This document shows positions 41,389 through 49,390 of a DNA stretch of 64,000 bases, one piece after another. The DNA is from Amycolatopsis jejuensis. GTDB taxonomy: Bacteria > Actinomycetota > Actinomycetes > Mycobacteriales > Pseudonocardiaceae. Each line of letters starts with the position of its first letter. The first letter of the stretch is position 1. The notes under the pieces are model-generated. The model saw nothing but the letters and a program-made list of their open reading frames with translations, did not search any database and had not been told where the DNA came from. The translations under genes and the position numbers were made by a program. Location of the stretch: positions 1-64,000 of the forward strand of contig NZ_JNYZ01000028.1 in the NCBI RefSeq assembly GCF_000717335.1, read 5' to 3'.

Positions 41389-43719
41389 CACGCGCAGGAG
41401 GCCACCGGCTCGGCGGTCACCGTGTCCGGGTCCGGGCCGTTCTCGGCGTTGAAGGTCACCGTCGGGCAGACCACCGACCTGATCAACCAGACCGTGCACG
41501 TCAGCTGGACCGGGGGCGCGCCGACCGGGCCGTCCGGCAACTTCTCCACCAACTACCTGCAGCTCATGCAGTGCTGGGGCGACGACGCTGCCGCCGGGCC
41601 GACCCGTGAGCAATGCCAGTACGGCGGCCTCGCCGCGCAGAGTTCTCCGGTGGCCGGTGCCTGGGCGCGGCGGCGGCAGGTCAGTTACGGGTCCACGTTG
41701 GTCGATCCGCTCGAAACGCTGAAACCGGAAGCCGGGAAGCAGGCCGTCGTGCCGTTCCGTTCCGTCACCGGTGCCACGACGACCACGACCGGCGACTTCT
41801 TCACCGCGGGCACCACGAATGAGGTCCCGCTCGCGAAGACCCGGCTCGACGGCGGTGGCGAGATCGACTTCGAGGTGCAGACCGCGCTCGAGTCCTACGG
41901 GCTCGGCTGCGGCACGGTGGTGAACGGCAGCCCGCGGTCGTGCTGGCTGGTCGTCGTCCCGCGGGGGGCGACGGAGGTCGACGGGTCGCCGGTCGGCGGG
42001 GGTAACCGGCCGCAGCTCGATTCGTCGCCGCTGAGTGCGTCGAACTGGGCTCACCACATCGCCATCCCGCTGAAGTTCCAGCCGGTGGGCGCGGCGTGTC
42101 CGATCGGCGCGGCCGAGCGGCAGACCTCGGGTGACGAATTCCTGTCCGACGCCGTGCTGCGCTGGCAGCCGAAGCTGTGTGCCGGCGGGGGAACGGTGTT
42201 CGGCTTCACCCAGGTTCCGGACGGCGTCGCCCGCCAGACGGTGGTTTCGGACAACCCGGGGCTTGCCTTCCTGCGCGATCCGGTACCGCCGGAGCAGGCC
42301 ACCCGGCCGGTGGTGTACGCGCCGATTGCGTTGTCGGGCTTGAGTATTGCGTTCATCACCGAGCGGCAGTCGGCGGGGGAGGGCGTGGTACCCCCGGAGG
42401 TCTGGCGCCGCGACGGGGAGCAGATCTCCGACCTGCAGCTCACCCCGCGGCTGGTGGCGAAGCTGCTGACCCAGTCGTACGTGCTGTCGCTGCCGGTGCG
42501 CCAGGACTACCTCAAGGGCAACCCGGATTCCCTGACCATGGACCCGGAATTCGTCGCGCTGAACCCGGAGTTCAAGGACTCCGGGCGCTTGATGTCCATT
42601 GTGGACGCTCTGGTGCCCACTGTGGACATGGACGCGACCACGGCGCTGTGGCAGTGGATCGCCGCGGACAAGGACGCGACGGACTTCCTGAACGGCGTAC
42701 CGGATCCGCACGGGATGAAGGTCAACCCCGGCTACCGCGGCCTGAAGCTGCCGGTGTCGAACTTCCCGCGGGCCGACCTGACCTGCACCGGCACCGGGCT
42801 GCTCACCAGCTGCGCGCTCGACCTGCGTCCGCTCGCGGGGGACATGCACGAGGCGGGCCGTGCGATCAGCCGCGGCGACACGCTCGGCAAGGCCCCCACC
42901 GGATTCGCGACGCCGGACGGCAAACCTCAGCTCAAAGCGGTCGACCGGCAGCCGCAGGGTCAGCGCAGCCTGCTGGCGATCGTCGACACTCCGACCGCGG
43001 CGCGATATGGCCTGCCGACAGCGAAACTGCGTAACGCTTCGGGTGCTTTCGTCGCCCCGTCGGACTCCGCGATGCTCGCTGCGGTCGCGGCCGCGAAACC
43101 GGGTCCGGTCGGCGAGGTCCTGCACCTGGAACCGACGACGACGGCGAAAGACGCGTACCCGCTCACAAACCTGGCCTACGCGGCGACCGCACCGTCTGCT
43201 TTGGACACCAAAGCCGGCGCCGACTACGCCGTGTTCCTGAAGTACGCGGTGGGGGCGGGCCAGCAGCCGGGAATCGCGCCGGGGCAGCTGCCCGCGGGGT
43301 ACGTCCCGCTCCCGGAAGCGTTGCGGGCGCAGACGACCAAGGCGGCGGACCGGATTGCCGCCGAGGCGGGGAAAACCACCACGCCCCCGGCCCAGCAGCT
43401 GCCACCGGACCGGGAAGACCTCGCGAGCCTGCCGGTCAACGAAAGCCCCGCTGGGCAGGCGCCGTCCGGCGGGACGGGCGAACCGGCCCCGCCCGAAGCC
43501 GCCCCCGAATCCGGCCCGCTCCCGGCGAAAGCCGTTGTGGCGCCGCAATCCCCGCCGCCTGCCTCGGCGGCCCCGCAGCCCGTGGCGCAGACCCGGCGGA
43601 CCCCGGCCACGCCGGTGGGGTTCGTGCGGTACGCGCTGCTCATCCTGCTCGTGGTGGGTGCCGTGGCGGCAGTGGCCGGCCCGGTGCTGACCCGGCACGC
43701 CCGACGGGTGGGGAGGTGA
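41320..43719 (+). CDS. Large surface-anchored PstS-related protein
   Basis: A 799-residue exported protein. A signal peptide is followed by SGSGPFSALKVTVGQTTDL. The N-terminal 300 residues are of unrecognised type with several Cys (CWGDD, EQCQYG, CGTVV, SCWLVV). From about 330, segments recall PstS lobes: LSGLSIAFITERQ, QLTPRLVAKLLTQS, and near the end TNLAYAATAPSALDTKAGAD and YAVFLKYAVGAGQQ. A Pro/Ala-rich stretch (about 690-755) and one C-terminal membrane helix with RHARR follow. It may be a scaffold or second receptor of the pst system. The start overlaps the previous stop as ATGA. Confidence 0.65.
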   Translation: MRLARVVLVAMMLVTSLAVADTSHAQEATGSAVTVSGSGPFSALKVTVGQTTDLINQTVHVSWTGGAPTGPSGNFSTNYLQLMQCWGDDAAAGPTREQCQYGGLAAQSSPVAGAWARRRQVSYGSTLVDPLETLKPEAGKQAVVPFRSVTGATTTTTGDFFTAGTTNEVPLAKTRLDGGGEIDFEVQTALESYGLGCGTVVNGSPRSCWLVVVPRGATEVDGSPVGGGNRPQLDSSPLSASNWAHHIAIPLKFQPVGAACPIGAAERQTSGDEFLSDAVLRWQPKLCAGGGTVFGFTQVPDGVARQTVVSDNPGLAFLRDPVPPEQATRPVVYAPIALSGLSIAFITERQSAGEGVVPPEVWRRDGEQISDLQLTPRLVAKLLTQSYVLSLPVRQDYLKGNPDSLTMDPEFVALNPEFKDSGRLMSIVDALVPTVDMDATTALWQWIAADKDATDFLNGVPDPHGMKVNPGYRGLKLPVSNFPRADLTCTGTGLLTSCALDLRPLAGDMHEAGRAISRGDTLGKAPTGFATPDGKPQLKAVDRQPQGQRSLLAIVDTPTAARYGLPTAKLRNASGAFVAPSDSAMLAAVAAAKPGPVGEVLHLEPTTTAKDAYPLTNLAYAATAPSALDTKAGADYAVFLKYAVGAGQQPGIAPGQLPAGYVPLPEALRAQTTKAADRIAAEAGKTTTPPAQQLPPDREDLASLPVNESPAGQAPSGGTGEPAPPEAAPESGPLPAKAVVAPQSPPPASAAPQPVAQTRRTPATPVGFVRYALLILLVVGAVAAVAGPVLTRHARRVGR

Positions 43720-43775
43720 TGTCCACGGCCCGCCGCGCGGGGAGCTGCCACTCCACCGCCCGACGCGCCGGGTGA
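43719..43775 (+). CDS. Possible 18-residue leader peptide
   Basis: GGGGAGGTG directly precedes an ATG that shares one base with the previous stop (TGATG). The peptide is MSTARRAGSCHSTARRAG, a doubled STARRAG word, and it ends inside the segment bearing two GGGTGAAC words. A hairpin and then a PstS-like gene follow. It could be a coupled leader or a chance frame; translation evidence would be needed. Confidence 0.3.
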   Translation: MSTARRAGSCHSTARRAG

Positions 43776-43805
43776 ACCCAGCAAGCCCGGTGCCGCGGGT
43801 GAACG
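43768..43805. promoter_or_regulatory. Possible PHO-box-like words
   Basis: CCGGGTGAACC (43768-43778) and GCGGGTGAACG (43795-43805) are, on the minus strand, GGTTCACCCGG and CGTTCACCCGC. They look like the direct-repeat unit of actinobacterial PhoP boxes (GTTCACC core). Their 27-base spacing is not the usual 11-base period, so assignment is tentative. Position ahead of a PstS-like gene is suggestive. Confidence 0.35.
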
Positions 43806-43822
43806 AAGAAAGGCACCGGCCC

Positions 43823-43842
43823 GTCCGGGCACCAGCCCGGAC
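43823..43842. terminator. Short hairpin ahead of the secreted PstS-like gene
   Basis: GTCCGGGC-ACCA-GCCCGGAC is a perfect 8-base stem with a four-base loop in the 150-base gap before the gene at 43870. No U-run follows. It may act as a partial terminator, an mRNA-end stabiliser or an attenuator. Confidence 0.4.
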
Positions 43843-43869
43843 CCACCTGCTGAGCAAAGGATACCTGAA

Positions 43870-44856
43870 GTGCGCAGAAGACACGCTCTCGTCACGGCCG
43901 CCGCGGCGGCCATGCTGGTCGCGCTGGGCGGCGCCGCGCAGGCGGACCCGTCCGGCACCCCGACCTACCGGCAGCTCGCCGGGGTCGGCTCCGACACCAC
44001 CCAGGGCGTCATGAACGGCCTCGCCGACACCATCACCGTCGGCGGCGTCAAGGCCCTCGGGTCCTACGACGCGACCGGGTCCGCCAACATCACCACCAAG
44101 GACCCGGCGACCACCCCCGGCTGCACCATCCCGCGGCCGGCGGGCTCGGGCAACGGCGTGAACGCGCTCGTCGCCTCGCTCGACGGCGGCACCGGCTGCG
44201 TGCAGTTCGCGCGGTCGTCGGCCAACAACTCGGCCAACTACGCGGGCAAGAACCTCACCTACGTCCCGTTCGCCGTCGACGCGGTCACCTACGCCGTGCG
44301 CGCCGACAGCGGGATCTCGAAGAAGCTGTCCACCGCGCAGCTGAAGAGCATCTTCAACTGCACCGCGCCCGGGGTCGGCACCACGTACAAGCCGCTCCTG
44401 CCGCACTTCGGCTCGGGCACGCGGTCGTTCTTCCTGTCCCAGCTGGGCCTCACCGACGCGGCGAACTACACCACGACGTTCTCGTGCGTGAAGGACGTCG
44501 ACTCCGCGAGCACCCCGATCGAAGAGAACACCGGGACGTTCCTGATCGACCCGGCCAACGTCGCGCCGTACTCCATCTCGTCCTACCAGGCGCAGGTCAA
44601 CGGCGTGATCCCGGCGGTGCAGGGCAAGGCCGTGCTCGCCACGCTCAACGGCATCTCGCCGACCGCGCTGAACACCAGCTCGTCGTTCAAGCGCGACGTC
44701 TACAACGTCATCCCGACCGGACAGACGGCGAATGCGCCGTACAGCACCGTTTTCGTCGGCGGTGGTTCGGCGATCTGCCAGAACTCCGACCTGATCAAGA
44801 AGTACGGCTTCGGCCAGGCCGCGAACTGCGGCGACCTCAGCATCGTCACGCCCTGA
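43870..44856 (+). CDS. Secreted PstS-like phosphate-binding protein
   Basis: A 328-residue exported binding protein. It has a short Arg-rich start and an Ala-rich signal peptide (cleavage near AAQADP). The PstS-like fold follows: YRQLAGVGSDTTQGVMNGLA, FARSSANNSANYAGKNLTYV, VPFAVDAVTYAV, TAQLKSIFNC and the anion-loop-like LPHFGSGTRSFFLSQLG. It has no lipobox Cys and no membrane anchor, so it would be free or bound to other surface proteins. AAAGGA precedes the GTG at 43870. Confidence 0.75.
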   Translation: MRRRHALVTAAAAAMLVALGGAAQADPSGTPTYRQLAGVGSDTTQGVMNGLADTITVGGVKALGSYDATGSANITTKDPATTPGCTIPRPAGSGNGVNALVASLDGGTGCVQFARSSANNSANYAGKNLTYVPFAVDAVTYAVRADSGISKKLSTAQLKSIFNCTAPGVGTTYKPLLPHFGSGTRSFFLSQLGLTDAANYTTTFSCVKDVDSASTPIEENTGTFLIDPANVAPYSISSYQAQVNGVIPAVQGKAVLATLNGISPTALNTSSSFKRDVYNVIPTGQTANAPYSTVFVGGGSAICQNSDLIKKYGFGQAANCGDLSIVTP

Positions 44857-44870
44857 AAGGCACTGCACTC

Positions 44871-46451
44871 ATGAAAAGATCCTTCGTACGCCGGTTCGCC
44901 GTCGGGGCGGCCGTCGTCGGCACCGCCCTCGCGGCGATGTTCGGGTCGGTGGCGACGGCTTCGGCCGACGTCCCGCCGGGCACCCTCGGCACCGTCACCC
45001 TGAACCCGGCAACGGGCCTCGACACGACCGCGGGCGTCGCGACGACGTCGGCGGGCTGCCCGGACACCTCCGACGCCTACAACATGTACGTCTTCGGGTC
45101 CGGCGCGTGGTCCGGCGGCTTCATCGTCACCACGACCACGAGCGTCAACTTCTCCACCACGTCGGCCTTCCCGATCGCGATGGGCCTGTCCATGAAGGAC
45201 ATCGCCATCGACCACGCGACCACCATCACGCCCGGCCGGTACGACCTCGTCGCCCAGTGTGTCGACTCGTTCACCCTCGACGTCAAGGGCACCTTCACCC
45301 AGGCGATCTACTTCACCGACGCCACCCACTACCAGAGCACCGACCCGGCCGCCCCGGTCACCACGACCACCGCGCTCTCGGTTTCCCCGGCCTCGCCGGT
45401 CACCGCGGGTGCGCCGGTCACCCTGACCGCGACGGTCACCCCGGCGTCGGCAGGCGGCACCGTGCAGTTCAAGGACGGCGCTGCGAACCTGGGTAACCCG
45501 GTCGCCGTGAACAACGGCACCGCGGCGCTCACGACGAGTGCCCTCACCGCGGGCAGCCACTCGCTGACCGCAGTGTTCACCGGCGGCTCCCCGAATGTCT
45601 CCGGATCGACCTCGTCCGCGGTGACCTACCAGGTCAACGCTCCGGTCGCGACGCCGACCACGACCGCGCTCTCGGTGACCCCGAGCGGCACGGCCACGCA
45701 GTACACCTCGGTGACGCTGAACGCGTCGGTCTCGCCCGCGGGGGCGGCCGGTTCGATCCAGTTCACCGACGGCGGGGCGAACCTGGGCAACCCGGTCGCG
45801 CTGGCCGGTGGTACGGCGTCCTTCACGTCCGCGACGCTCTCGGTGGGGGCGCACACCTTCACCGCGAAGTTCGTCCCGGTCAACTCCGCGGCGTACCTGG
45901 CTTCGGAGTCGGCGGGCGTCCCGCTGACCGTGACCGCGTTCGCCGGGGTGGCCACCTCGGAGAACATCACCACCACGGTCACCGCCGGTGAGCTGCTCAT
46001 CAGCGTGGCGAACTCCAACGTCACGCTGCCGTCGCCGGTGATGCTGCCGGACGCGTCGATGCTGCAGACCGCGGGCAACCTCAACCCGGTCACCGTCACC
46101 GACACCCGGGCGGGCAACCCCGGCTGGAACGTCTCCGGCCAGGCGACCGACTTCGGCGACGGTGCCTCGCACGCGATCAACGCAGGCAACCTCGGCTGGA
46201 CGCCGTCGATCGTGGACAAGCTGGCCGCGCAGAACATCACCGCGGGTCCGGCCGTCAACCCGGCCGCGGCGATCGCCCCCGGCACGGCCGCTCCGGCGGG
46301 CGTGGGTCTCGCCGGGTCGCGCACCCTGGCCACCGCCGCCGCGAACGGCGGCAACGGCACGGCGCACCTGACCGCCGGGCTGTCGCTGAACGTACCGACG
46401 TCGGCCGTGGCCGGCACGTACACCTCGGTACTGACTCTCACCGCCATCTGA
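44871..46451 (+). CDS. Secreted CxDSF-domain protein with Ig-like repeats and WxL-like C-terminus
   Basis: A 526-residue exported protein. After a signal peptide (ending ATASA) comes a domain shared with two later genes, with SAGCPDTSDAYNMYVFG and YDLVAQCVDSF (about 60-135). Two bacterial Ig-like repeats follow (TTTALSVSPASPVTAGAPVT and TTTALSVTPSGTATQYTSVT, about 160-350, each with VQF/IQFxDGxANLGNPV). The last 160 residues resemble WxL surface domains: VTVTDTRAGNPGWNVSGQAT, NLGWTPSIVDKL, AGTYTSVLTLTAI at the very end. It has no anchor, so retention through other proteins of the locus is likely. A strong terminator follows. Confidence 0.75.
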   Translation: MKRSFVRRFAVGAAVVGTALAAMFGSVATASADVPPGTLGTVTLNPATGLDTTAGVATTSAGCPDTSDAYNMYVFGSGAWSGGFIVTTTTSVNFSTTSAFPIAMGLSMKDIAIDHATTITPGRYDLVAQCVDSFTLDVKGTFTQAIYFTDATHYQSTDPAAPVTTTTALSVSPASPVTAGAPVTLTATVTPASAGGTVQFKDGAANLGNPVAVNNGTAALTTSALTAGSHSLTAVFTGGSPNVSGSTSSAVTYQVNAPVATPTTTALSVTPSGTATQYTSVTLNASVSPAGAAGSIQFTDGGANLGNPVALAGGTASFTSATLSVGAHTFTAKFVPVNSAAYLASESAGVPLTVTAFAGVATSENITTTVTAGELLISVANSNVTLPSPVMLPDASMLQTAGNLNPVTVTDTRAGNPGWNVSGQATDFGDGASHAINAGNLGWTPSIVDKLAAQNITAGPAVNPAAAIAPGTAAPAGVGLAGSRTLATAAANGGNGTAHLTAGLSLNVPTSAVAGTYTSVLTLTAI

Positions 46452-46456
46452 TCCAC

Positions 46457-46494
46457 CCGGGTTCCCGGCGGGCGCCGTCCCGCCGGGAACCCGG
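46457..46494. terminator. Strong intrinsic terminator inside the pst locus
   Basis: CCGGGTTCCCGGCGGG (46457-46472) pairs perfectly over 16 bases with CCCGCCGGGAACCCGG (46479-46494) around a six-base loop, and TCTTTC follows. It begins six bases after the WxL-like stop codon. It should end most transcripts from the upstream half, so downstream genes including pstB depend on read-through or an unseen promoter. Confidence 0.85.
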
Positions 46495-46523
46495 TCTTTC
46501 CCGACGTTTCCGAAGGGACCCCG

Positions 46524-47537
46524 ATGCGCTTTGCCGCACTGGCCGCCGCGATCCTGTTCGTGCTCGCGCCCACGGCCGCCGCCGCTCAGACCCCCGCCCC
46601 GCCGCCGTCCGCGGGCGACCAGCGGGTGACCTTCGGCATCCGCCCGGCGACCGCCACCGCACCCGACAACCGCGCGAGTCTCGGGTACAGCGCCACGCCG
46701 GGCGCCATCGTCAAGGACTTCGTCGCCGTGTCGAACGTCGGCACCACGCCGGTGACCGTGAAGATCTACGCCAGCGACGCGTTCAACACCCCGGAGGGCG
46801 GGTTCGACCTGCTCGCCGCCGGGAAGCCGTCGGTGGACGCCGGTGCCTGGACCAAACCGGACAAAGTGAGCGTTTCCCTTGCCCCGCGGTCGGTTTCGAT
46901 CGTTCCGTTCACCTTGACCATCCCCGCGAACGCGGCCCCCGGTGACCACGCGGCAGGTATCGTCGCCGCGCTGACCACCGAGCAGACGGGCGCGAACGGG
47001 CAGAAGGTTTCGGTGGAACAGCGGGTCGGTGCGCGGGTGTATCTGCGCGTCACCGGAGAGCTCAAGCCCCGGCTGGCGATCACCGGGCTCACCGGGTCGT
47101 ACGCGGCGACGCCGTTCGGCCGCGGGGACGCGACGGTCAGCTATACCGTGCGCAACACCGGTAACACGCGACTGTCGGGGAAGCAGCGGGTCAGCGTCAG
47201 CACGCCCTGGGGGTCCACTGTGGACGCCGAGCAGCTGCCGCCGATCCCGGAACTCCTGCCCGGCGGCCTGTTCAAGGTGACGACGACTGTCCGCGGCCTG
47301 CTCCCGGCGGGCTGGCTGGACGCGGCGGTGCACGTCGATCCCGTGCCCGTGGCCGGATTCACCGACCAGGTCGGGCCGGTCGACGAGTCCGTGACCTTGA
47401 GCGCGGTGCCGTGGGCTGCGCTCGGCGTGCTGGCGGCGTTGCTGCTGGGACTGGCCGCCGTGCTCTATGTCCGGCGTCGCCGCCGCTCTGCCGCGCCGCC
47501 GGCCGAGGAGGTGCCCGAACATGCGACGGTGGGGTGA
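46524..47537 (+). CDS. DUF916-like surface protein with C-terminal membrane helix
   Basis: A 337-residue exported protein. After a signal peptide (ending AAAAQ) the body is a pair of beta-sandwiches: FGIRPATATAPDNRASLGYS, VKDFVAVSNVGTTPVTVKIY, VSIVPFTLTIPANAAPGDHA, YLRVTGELKPRLAI, VSYTVRNTGNTRLSGKQRVS. This matches the DUF916-type proteins that accompany WxL proteins in Firmicutes. One membrane helix (about 293-315) and an Arg-rich tail anchor it. Its partner is probably the WxL-like protein encoded immediately before. Its 3' end overlaps the next gene by 17 bases. Confidence 0.7.
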   Translation: MRFAALAAAILFVLAPTAAAAQTPAPPPSAGDQRVTFGIRPATATAPDNRASLGYSATPGAIVKDFVAVSNVGTTPVTVKIYASDAFNTPEGGFDLLAAGKPSVDAGAWTKPDKVSVSLAPRSVSIVPFTLTIPANAAPGDHAAGIVAALTTEQTGANGQKVSVEQRVGARVYLRVTGELKPRLAITGLTGSYAATPFGRGDATVSYTVRNTGNTRLSGKQRVSVSTPWGSTVDAEQLPPIPELLPGGLFKVTTTVRGLLPAGWLDAAVHVDPVPVAGFTDQVGPVDESVTLSAVPWAALGVLAALLLGLAAVLYVRRRRRSAAPPAEEVPEHATVG

Positions 47538-48243
47538 GGCACTGGTGGTGGCGGCTGCACTCGGGCTGCTTGCCACGCCTGCGGAAGCCGAACCGCTGGG
47601 CGGGCTGGTCATCACGCCGGGCGAGGGGCAGGACGCCGCGACGATCCGGATGCACACCAGCGGCGGCTGCCCGGCCGACGCCGACGCGTTCTTCGCGACC
47701 ATGCGCGGCAAGGGAATGCCCGCCGACGGCCAGATCGTGGTGGCCAACACCGACGTCGGCCTGTCGCACACCGCCGGGTTCGACGTGTACCTCGCGCAGA
47801 CCTTGCGGGACTTCGCCGCGGACAACAAGACGACGCTGTCCGGACAGTACGACATCGCGGTGTACTGCATCGATTCGTTCAGCCAGCAGAAAAAGGGCGA
47901 GTTCACCGCGGCGCTGAAGTTCGACACGCCGGTCAGGTATGCGGCCCTCGGGGCGGCGAAAGGTCCCTCCCGCGCGCCCGAAACCCCGCCGCCGGGTGCG
48001 GGCGCCGGCCCGGTGCCGGGGACGGGCGCGACGCAGCTGCCGGGTACGACGCAGCTGCCGGTCGCGACCTCCCCGGCGCCGGAATCCGGTGCGCCGGCTT
48101 CGCCGGAAACCGCGGTGGCAAGCGGAAAAGCCACGTCCGGGACGGGTGTGCTGGCCGTGGTGTTCGGGTTCGCCGGGGCGGTCGGCCTGATCGCCGCGGT
48201 GGTGGCGCTGATCGCGTGGATGAGACGCCGTGTCCAGGAGTAA
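47521..48243 (+). CDS. Membrane-anchored CxDSF-domain surface protein
   Basis: A 240-residue exported protein. A signal peptide (cleavage near AEAEP) is followed by the locus-specific domain, here HTSGGCPADADAFFATMRGK and YDIAVYCIDSFSQQKKGEF (about 45-135). A Pro/Thr/Gly-rich linker (about 145-200) and a C-terminal membrane helix (VLAVVFGFAGAVGLIAAVVA) with MRRR tail complete it. The family is not one I can name. GAGGAGG lies eight bases before the ATG at 47521. Confidence 0.7.
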   Translation: MRRWGEALVVAAALGLLATPAEAEPLGGLVITPGEGQDAATIRMHTSGGCPADADAFFATMRGKGMPADGQIVVANTDVGLSHTAGFDVYLAQTLRDFAADNKTTLSGQYDIAVYCIDSFSQQKKGEFTAALKFDTPVRYAALGAAKGPSRAPETPPPGAGAGPVPGTGATQLPGTTQLPVATSPAPESGAPASPETAVASGKATSGTGVLAVVFGFAGAVGLIAAVVALIAWMRRRVQE

Positions 48244-48259
48244 CGGAAGGAAAGCTGTC

Positions 48260-49390
48260 ATGCGCAAGCGTCAATGGGTGGTGGCGGCGGGCTCGGCAGC
48301 CGCGGCGGCGTGCGGCGTGGTCGCGCTGGCGACGTCGTCGGCCTCGGCCGCGCTGCCCCCGCCGGGCAGCCTCGGCACGCTGGCCCTCGAACCGCCGGCT
48401 GGCACCGGGACCACCGCGCCCATCGTGCGGACCTCCCAAGGCTGCACCCCGGACTCCGACGCGTACATCGCCCACGTCTTCGGCCCCGGCGGCTTCTCCG
48501 ACGGCCTGGTGGCGACGTTCGGCCTGCAGGACGTCAACTTCTCGACCACGCAGGCGTTCCCGGTGCAGTTCACGAAGAGCATGAACGACATCGCCCTGGA
48601 CAACAGCACGACGGTCGTCGCCGGGACGTACGTCGTGCGGGTGTCCTGTGTGGACTCGTTCTCCCAGATGACCACGGGCACCTTCACGACGAACATGTAC
48701 TTCACCGATCCGGGGCATTATCAGTCGAACGACCCGGCCGGACCACCGGTGACCACGTCCACCACCCCGACGACGGTGAGCACCTCCCAGCCACCGACTT
48801 CCACCACGCCTTCCACCACGCCTTCCACCACGACGTCGACTTCGCCCACGACCACTCCGCCGACGTCGACCACCACGACTCCTACCTCGACTACTACCAC
48901 CACCAGTTCGCCCACCAGCACCACGAGCACGACGGCAACCCCGGCCACCAGCACCACCACCAGCCAGCCCGCCACCTCGACCACCACCACCAGCACAACC
49001 GGCACTTCCACGACTGGCACTTCCACAACAGGCAGTTCCACAACAGGCACGACAACTCGCACCACGACGACCGGCACCACAACTGGCACCACAACCACCA
49101 GCACTGGCACCACGACGAGCACGAGCACCGGCACGGAGTCGCCGACAAGCACCCGCACGCCGACCAGCGAAACCACCTCGGCGGCACCCATTTCGGCCGG
49201 GAAGGGCGCCGGTGACCCAGGTTCGGGTGCGGCACAGTCGGTCGGAACCAGCGTCCCGAACCGCACCTTGGCGAACACCGGCGTAGCCGCGGGTCACCTG
49301 CTCCTGTCCGCCTTGGCCCTCCTCGGCGCAGGCGGCGTGGCACTGACACTGACCCGCCGACGCAGGGCGGCCCGGTGGCCTTCCGAGTGA
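48260..49390 (+). CDS. Thr-rich surface protein with CxDSF domain and LANTG sorting signal
   Basis: A 376-residue cell-wall protein. A signal peptide (ending SSASA) leads to the domain shared with the genes at 44871 and 47521: TSQGCTPDSDAYIAHVFG and TYVVRVSCVDSFSQMTTGTF, then MYFTDPGHYQS. About 130 residues of almost pure Thr/Ser/Pro (about 165-305) form a wall-spanning stalk. The C-terminus is a sorting signal: LANTG (about 337-341), a hydrophobic helix and RRRRAARW. LAxTG is the preferred motif of class E sortases in actinobacteria. The next gene encodes a sortase-fold protein without catalytic residues, so anchoring must use a sortase encoded elsewhere. Confidence 0.8.
   Translation: MRKRQWVVAAGSAAAAACGVVALATSSASAALPPPGSLGTLALEPPAGTGTTAPIVRTSQGCTPDSDAYIAHVFGPGGFSDGLVATFGLQDVNFSTTQAFPVQFTKSMNDIALDNSTTVVAGTYVVRVSCVDSFSQMTTGTFTTNMYFTDPGHYQSNDPAGPPVTTSTTPTTVSTSQPPTSTTPSTTPSTTTSTSPTTTPPTSTTTTPTSTTTTTSSPTSTTSTTATPATSTTTSQPATSTTTTSTTGTSTTGTSTTGSSTTGTTTRTTTTGTTTGTTTTSTGTTTSTSTGTESPTSTRTPTSETTSAAPISAGKGAGDPGSGAAQSVGTSVPNRTLANTGVAAGHLLLSALALLGAGGVALTLTRRRRAARWPSE

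Noticed and set aside
41176..44868. A 1230-codon open frame on the minus strand opposite the PstS-like genes.
   Set aside because: Its composition is Arg/Gly/Val-rich shadow sequence with no family motif, and the plus strand encodes signal peptides and binding-protein folds.
48745..49190. The ACC/ACG-rich tract as a non-coding minisatellite.
   Set aside because: It stays in frame and encodes a Thr/Ser/Pro stalk between a folded domain and a sorting signal, so it is coding.
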